From Dolichospermum planctonicum (GTDB taxonomy: Bacteria > Cyanobacteriota > Cyanobacteriia > Cyanobacteriales > Nostocaceae): a stretch of DNA of 64,000 nt. Location of the stretch: contig NZ_BJCF01000015.1 in NCBI RefSeq assembly GCF_005402965.1, forward strand, positions 23,247 through 87,246. Direction: 5' to 3'. Under the pieces are notes generated by a model that saw only the letters and a list, made by a program, of their open reading frames with translations, was not told the DNA's origin and did not search any database. This document shows positions 61,801 to 64,000 of the stretch, one piece after another (within the stretch, counting starts at the first letter, position 1; every line of letters begins with the position of its first letter). The position numbers and the translations under genes were made by a program.

Positions 61801-63683
61801 ATGCAGGTTATTTGTTAGAAAGTATCTTTCCTGAAAATAATCAACGGGTAATTAATCAAAAGCAAAGGGATATTACTGTGATTATTGGTAATCTTCCTTA
61901 TTCTGCAAAGCAAAAAAACGAAAATGATAGTAATAAAAACCTCAAATATGAAAACTTAGATGAAAAAATTGGAAATAGTTATGCTAAATATTCTACTGCT
62001 ACTTTAAGAAATAGTCTTTATGGTTCAGAAATTCGAGCTTTAAAATGGGCTAGTGAAAGAATCAAAGATAAAGGAGTTATTTGTTTTGTAACTAATGGAG
62101 CATTTATTTACAAAGGTTTTGCTGATGGATTAAGAAAATGTTTAGTAGATGAATTTACGAGTATTTACTGCTTTAATTTAAAAGGTGATATGCGGGTTTC
62201 TTGGTGGAAACAAGAAGGAGGACAGATTTTTGGAGTTGGTAGTCAAGCGGGTATTGCTATTATTATCTTAATCAAAAATCCTGATAGAAAATCAGAAAAT
62301 AAAATATTTTATCATGATATTGGTGACTATTTAACTCGTGAACAAAAACTAAGTATTATTCAAAATTTCGGCAATATTTCTGCTATTCAATGGAAAACAA
62401 TAACGCCTAATGATAGTTATGATTGGATTAATCAAAGAAATGATATTTTTGAAAGTTTTATTGCATTAGGTGATAAAAAAGATAAAATTACTAAAACTAT
62501 TTTTGAGGTTTACTCAGGAGGTGTAAAAACTAATCGTGATACTTGGGTTTATAATTTTTCTGCTCAATCAGTGATTAATAATATGACTAAAATGATTGAT
62601 TTTTATAATAAACAATTAGAAGCATTTAGAAGTTATTTAAAAGGTAAAATATTGAATAACGCTGAAGAAAGAAAAACAGTTATAGAATCCTTTATTGACA
62701 ATGATAATAAGAAAATAAGTTGGTCAAGAGAGTTAAAATATCATGTAGGTAGAGATATTGAACATTCTTTTAACTCCGATTTTATTACTTATTCAATGTA
62801 TCGTCCTTTTTGTAAACAATGCCTATATTTTGATAAAAATTTTAATGATGTACCCGGACAATTTCCTAAAATTCTCCCTAGTCAAAATTTAGAAAATTTA
62901 GTAATTTGTGTGGTTGGAGTTGGCGCACAAAAAGACTTTTCAACTTTAATAATAGATGTTATTCCTGATTATGGTCTTCAACATAATGGTCAATGTTTCC
63001 CCCTATATACCTACGAAAAACAAAGCGAACTAGGAGAACTATTTGCAACAGCAACCACAGAACAATATACCAAAAAAGAAAACATCCCCGATAGCATATT
63101 AAAAGAATATCAGCAAAAATATCAAGACACAACCATCACCAAATCAGACATCTTCTATTACATTTATGGAGTATTACATTCACCCGAATATAAACAACGC
63201 TTTGCGTCAGACCTGAAGAAAATGTTACCACGAATCCCCTTTACTGCGGATTTTTGGACATTCAGTCAAGCCGGTAGAGAATTAGCGTATTATCATCTCA
63301 ACTATGAAACCATAGAACCTTATGAATTAGAAGAATTTAAAAAAGAATTATATTTAGATGACCAAGATTATCAAGTCGAAAAAATGGTCTTTGGTAAGAA
63401 TAAAAACGGCCTAGATAAAACCATCATCATCTATAATAGCAAACTTACCCTATCCCAAATCCCCCTAGAAGCCTACGAATATATAGTAAATGGCAAATCA
63501 GCCCTAGAATGGATTATGGAAAGGTACAAAGTCACTAAAGATAAGGATAGTGGCATAATTAATGACCCTAACCATTGGTCAGAAAATCCCCGTTATATAG
63601 TGGATTTAGTCAAAAGGATTGTGAGAGTCAGCTTAGAAACCGTGAGAATAGTTAAAAGCTTACCAGCATTGAATGAATGGTAA
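58848..63683 (+). CDS. Single-chain restriction-modification-helicase enzyme (type ISP-like)
   Basis: At 1,611 residues from ATG 58848 (AGGAGA nine bases upstream), domain order is as follows. Residues about 20-150: Mrr-like nuclease (GIDLVAVIRDTGDYCAIQCK, with D and QxK). About 170-620: SF2 translocase with Walker A MACGTGKTF (190), DEAH (326), TATP (363) and QSVGRVMRK (588). About 860-1040: N6-adenine methylase with DPFTGTGTFMV (907) and GNLPYS (1013). About 1050-1611: target recognition region. This order matches single-polypeptide type ISP enzymes (LlaGI/LlaBIII). Two loops are repeat-derived (60465-60494 and 61062-61089). No separate specificity gene is needed. Confidence 0.92.
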   Translation: MTIGKILKEFRQNSQSPRELGDKFERLMLTYLKTDPIYKEYFSEVWLWMDFPKRGNMPDTGIDLVAVIRDTGDYCAIQCKCYGEDQTLEKSDIDSFFTASGTNLFKKRMIISTTNKWSKNALAALDGQQIPVIRATIYDLANSPIDWEQFSLENPDHLELKPKKKIRPHQQTALEKVLTGFQTGDRGKLIMACGTGKTFTALKIAENFPKENNLILFLVPSISLLSQTLREWTAETDINFHSIAVCSDVNVGKSKQKSKNDDLADITVNDLAFPATTNANDIIKSYHNIQSKNQKELTVIFSTYQSIQAISDAQKQGLPEFDLIICDEAHRTTGVTIAGEDESYFVRVHNQDFIQAKKRLYMTATPKIYSDDTKVQAQENDAFLCSMDDVDIYGQEFHRLSFGEAVSVGLLTDYKVMVLAVDEKFVSATFQQQLADANNELNLDDAVKIVGCWNGLAKRLIKDAQGEDIEDNNPMKRAVAFSRSIKDSKKIVDVFADIINQYQQLNPDDEDFLECNLDHVDGTQNSLERNSKLEWLKAELPLTPTKGGNSGNICRILSNARCLSEGVDIPALDAVMFLTPRNSVVDVVQSVGRVMRKAEGKKYGYIILPVGIPADIPPEVALKDNQKYQVIWRVLQALRSHDDRFNDTVNKIELNKRRPPQIAVIGVGGKTENDGSSQSAKKGSSYKQLELNFPIEEWRNAIYAKIVTKCGDRQYWEKWAKNVAEIADTHISRIKALLVGANGRSPLQSEAKKVFDDFITGLHQNINPNVTEDEAIEMLSQHLITKPVFDALFEGYEFTKYNPVSQTMQRMLDVLEGQSLQKEVKTLDKFYQSVRERASGIDNAEGKQRIIIELYDKFFRAAFPRLVERLGIVYTPVEVVDFIIKSADFALKQEFGVGLTDEGVHILDPFTGTGTFMVRLLQSGLIKPEDLQRKFSYELHCNEIVLLAYYIAAINIEESYHFLAGGEYQPFNGIVLTDTFQMFENAGYLLESIFPENNQRVINQKQRDITVIIGNLPYSAKQKNENDSNKNLKYENLDEKIGNSYAKYSTATLRNSLYGSEIRALKWASERIKDKGVICFVTNGAFIYKGFADGLRKCLVDEFTSIYCFNLKGDMRVSWWKQEGGQIFGVGSQAGIAIIILIKNPDRKSENKIFYHDIGDYLTREQKLSIIQNFGNISAIQWKTITPNDSYDWINQRNDIFESFIALGDKKDKITKTIFEVYSGGVKTNRDTWVYNFSAQSVINNMTKMIDFYNKQLEAFRSYLKGKILNNAEERKTVIESFIDNDNKKISWSRELKYHVGRDIEHSFNSDFITYSMYRPFCKQCLYFDKNFNDVPGQFPKILPSQNLENLVICVVGVGAQKDFSTLIIDVIPDYGLQHNGQCFPLYTYEKQSELGELFATATTEQYTKKENIPDSILKEYQQKYQDTTITKSDIFYYIYGVLHSPEYKQRFASDLKKMLPRIPFTADFWTFSQAGRELAYYHLNYETIEPYELEEFKKELYLDDQDYQVEKMVFGKNKNGLDKTIIIYNSKLTLSQIPLEAYEYIVNGKSALEWIMERYKVTKDKDSGIINDPNHWSENPRYIVDLVKRIVRVSLETVRIVKSLPALNEW
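60465..60494 (+). repeat. Dispersed CCCCTAACTCCTACAAAGGGG-type repeat in frame in the restriction enzyme gene
   Basis: CTTCCCCTAACTCCTACAAA followed by GGGGGGAAAT is a hairpin-like dispersed cyanobacterial repeat. It is read as LPLTPTKGGN, a loop (about residues 540-549) between conserved helicase blocks. Confidence 0.55.
61062..61089 (+). repeat. Palindromic repeat in frame in the restriction enzyme gene
   Basis: A 28-bp near-perfect palindrome: GTAGGGGCGAACGG on the left and CCGTTCGCCCTTAC on the right, one mismatch. It is a very common intergenic repeat of filamentous cyanobacteria. Here it is read as VGANGRSPLQ (about residues 738-747), between the helicase and methylase parts. Confidence 0.75.
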
Positions 63684-63696
63684 TATACAATCAACC

Positions 63697-63724
63697 TAGG
63701 GGGTAATTCATGAATTACCCCTAC
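63697..63724. terminator. Palindromic repeat / possible terminator after the restriction enzyme gene
   Basis: A palindrome with TAGGGG at one end and CCCCTA at the other, centred on AATTCATGAATT, 14 bases after the stop. It belongs to the same GTAGGGG...CCCCTAC class as the element inside the gene. There is no T-tract, so terminator function is uncertain. Confidence 0.5.
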
Positions 63725-63795
63725 AAATAAACGGAATAACCATAAAACCAGCAGCGTTTATCTGCGTTTATCTGCGTTCAACATTATTATAGTCT

Positions 63796-64000
63796 GAATC
63801 AGGATAACCAGGATTTGAGGATTTACAGGATGTGATTTTTAAGTTTTCGGTTTTGGTTTGGGTTTTCTTGTCTTGAATCAGGATAACCAGGATTTGAGGA
63901 TTTACAGGATGTGATTTTTAAGTTTTCGGTTTTGGTTTGGGTTTTCTTGTCTTGAATCAGGATAACCAGGATTTGAGGATTTACAGGATGTGATTTTTAA
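63796..64000. repeat. 79-bp tandem repeat, at least 2.6 copies, running off the window
   Basis: GAATCAGGATAACCAGGATT begins units at 63796, 63875 and 63954, exactly 79 bp apart and essentially identical, continuing beyond base 64000. Each unit has a CAGGATTTGAGGATTTACAG core and a GTTTTCGGTTTTGGTTTGGG tail. The core is the same dispersed repeat seen around the DUF29/DUF433 genes. The 317 bp after the restriction enzyme gene hold no gene. Confidence 0.93.

Noticed and set aside
63796..64000. Regular repeat array as a possible CRISPR
   Set aside because: The units are identical over the whole 79 bp, with no unique spacers between short repeats, and no cas gene is present.

Overview
The window looks like chromosome of a filamentous, heterocyst-forming cyanobacterium (Nostocales, Anabaena/Dolichospermum-like). 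Reasons: low G+C; many HIP1 octamers (GCGATCGC); heptamer STRR tandem repeats between genes; cyanobacteria-restricted families (DUF1825, Ycf51, CGLD27, DUF3318); a ClpR/ClpP operon; a ChlH/CobN-type chelatase; a bifunctional GlpX; and a STAS-sugar transferase resembling the heterocyst glycosyltransferase HepC. Most genes are housekeeping. They are separated by repeat-rich spacers and interrupted by small accessory insertions.

Layout. 0-14.4 kb: DUF1825, TM2-SHOCT protein, chelatase large subunit, peptidoglycan amidase, clpR/clpR-like/clpP operon, J-domain-TPR protein, MoaD-like protein, lipoprotein, bestrophin-like channel, alpha/beta hydrolase, epimerase, J-domain-pentapeptide protein, zinc-ribbon membrane protein. 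14.4-22.1 kb: a five-gene branched-chain/neutral amino acid ABC transporter (livF-G-M // H-J, minus strand). It is split between livM and livH by about 2.8 kb of accessory DNA (broken XRE gene, three-gene RHH cassette, Rpn-type nuclease). 22.1-33 kb: 88-bp hairpin array, a 19-residue-repeat protein, fused HyuA-HyuB, YaaW, O-antigen ligase, a repeat-filled MITE-like element, Ycf51, Fe-ADH family protein and an aminotransferase. 32.6-39.1 kb is accessory: a PIN toxin-antitoxin cassette between 89-bp perfect direct repeats, a REC-AlbA_2 regulator with a TPR-histidine kinase-like partner, DUF29, a decayed DUF433/toxin pair and an orphan ArsR.

39.3-51.1 kb is mostly core: initiator tRNA-Met, asparaginase, CGLD27, rsfS, STAS-sugar transferase, queE, DUF3318, YbjN-like protein, glpX, hemA, pyrB, mgtE. 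51.4-53.2 kb holds an overlapping AAA ATPase-PIN nuclease pair that looks like a defence module. Then come murJ, a pentapeptide-repeat protein, an LCP ligase, manC, and a 1,611-residue single-chain restriction-modification enzyme preceded by nine 10-bp-phased repeats. The window ends inside a 79-bp tandem repeat.

Best candidates for something undescribed: the AAA-PIN pair, the TPR-kinase/REC-AlbA_2 pair, the direct-repeat-flanked TA cassette, and the RHH three-gene cassette inside the split transporter operon. A second theme is dispersed cyanobacterial repeats that have entered reading frames (chelatase, HyuA-HyuB linker, restriction enzyme) or supplied gene ends. All calls come from reading the sequence; no database search was possible.
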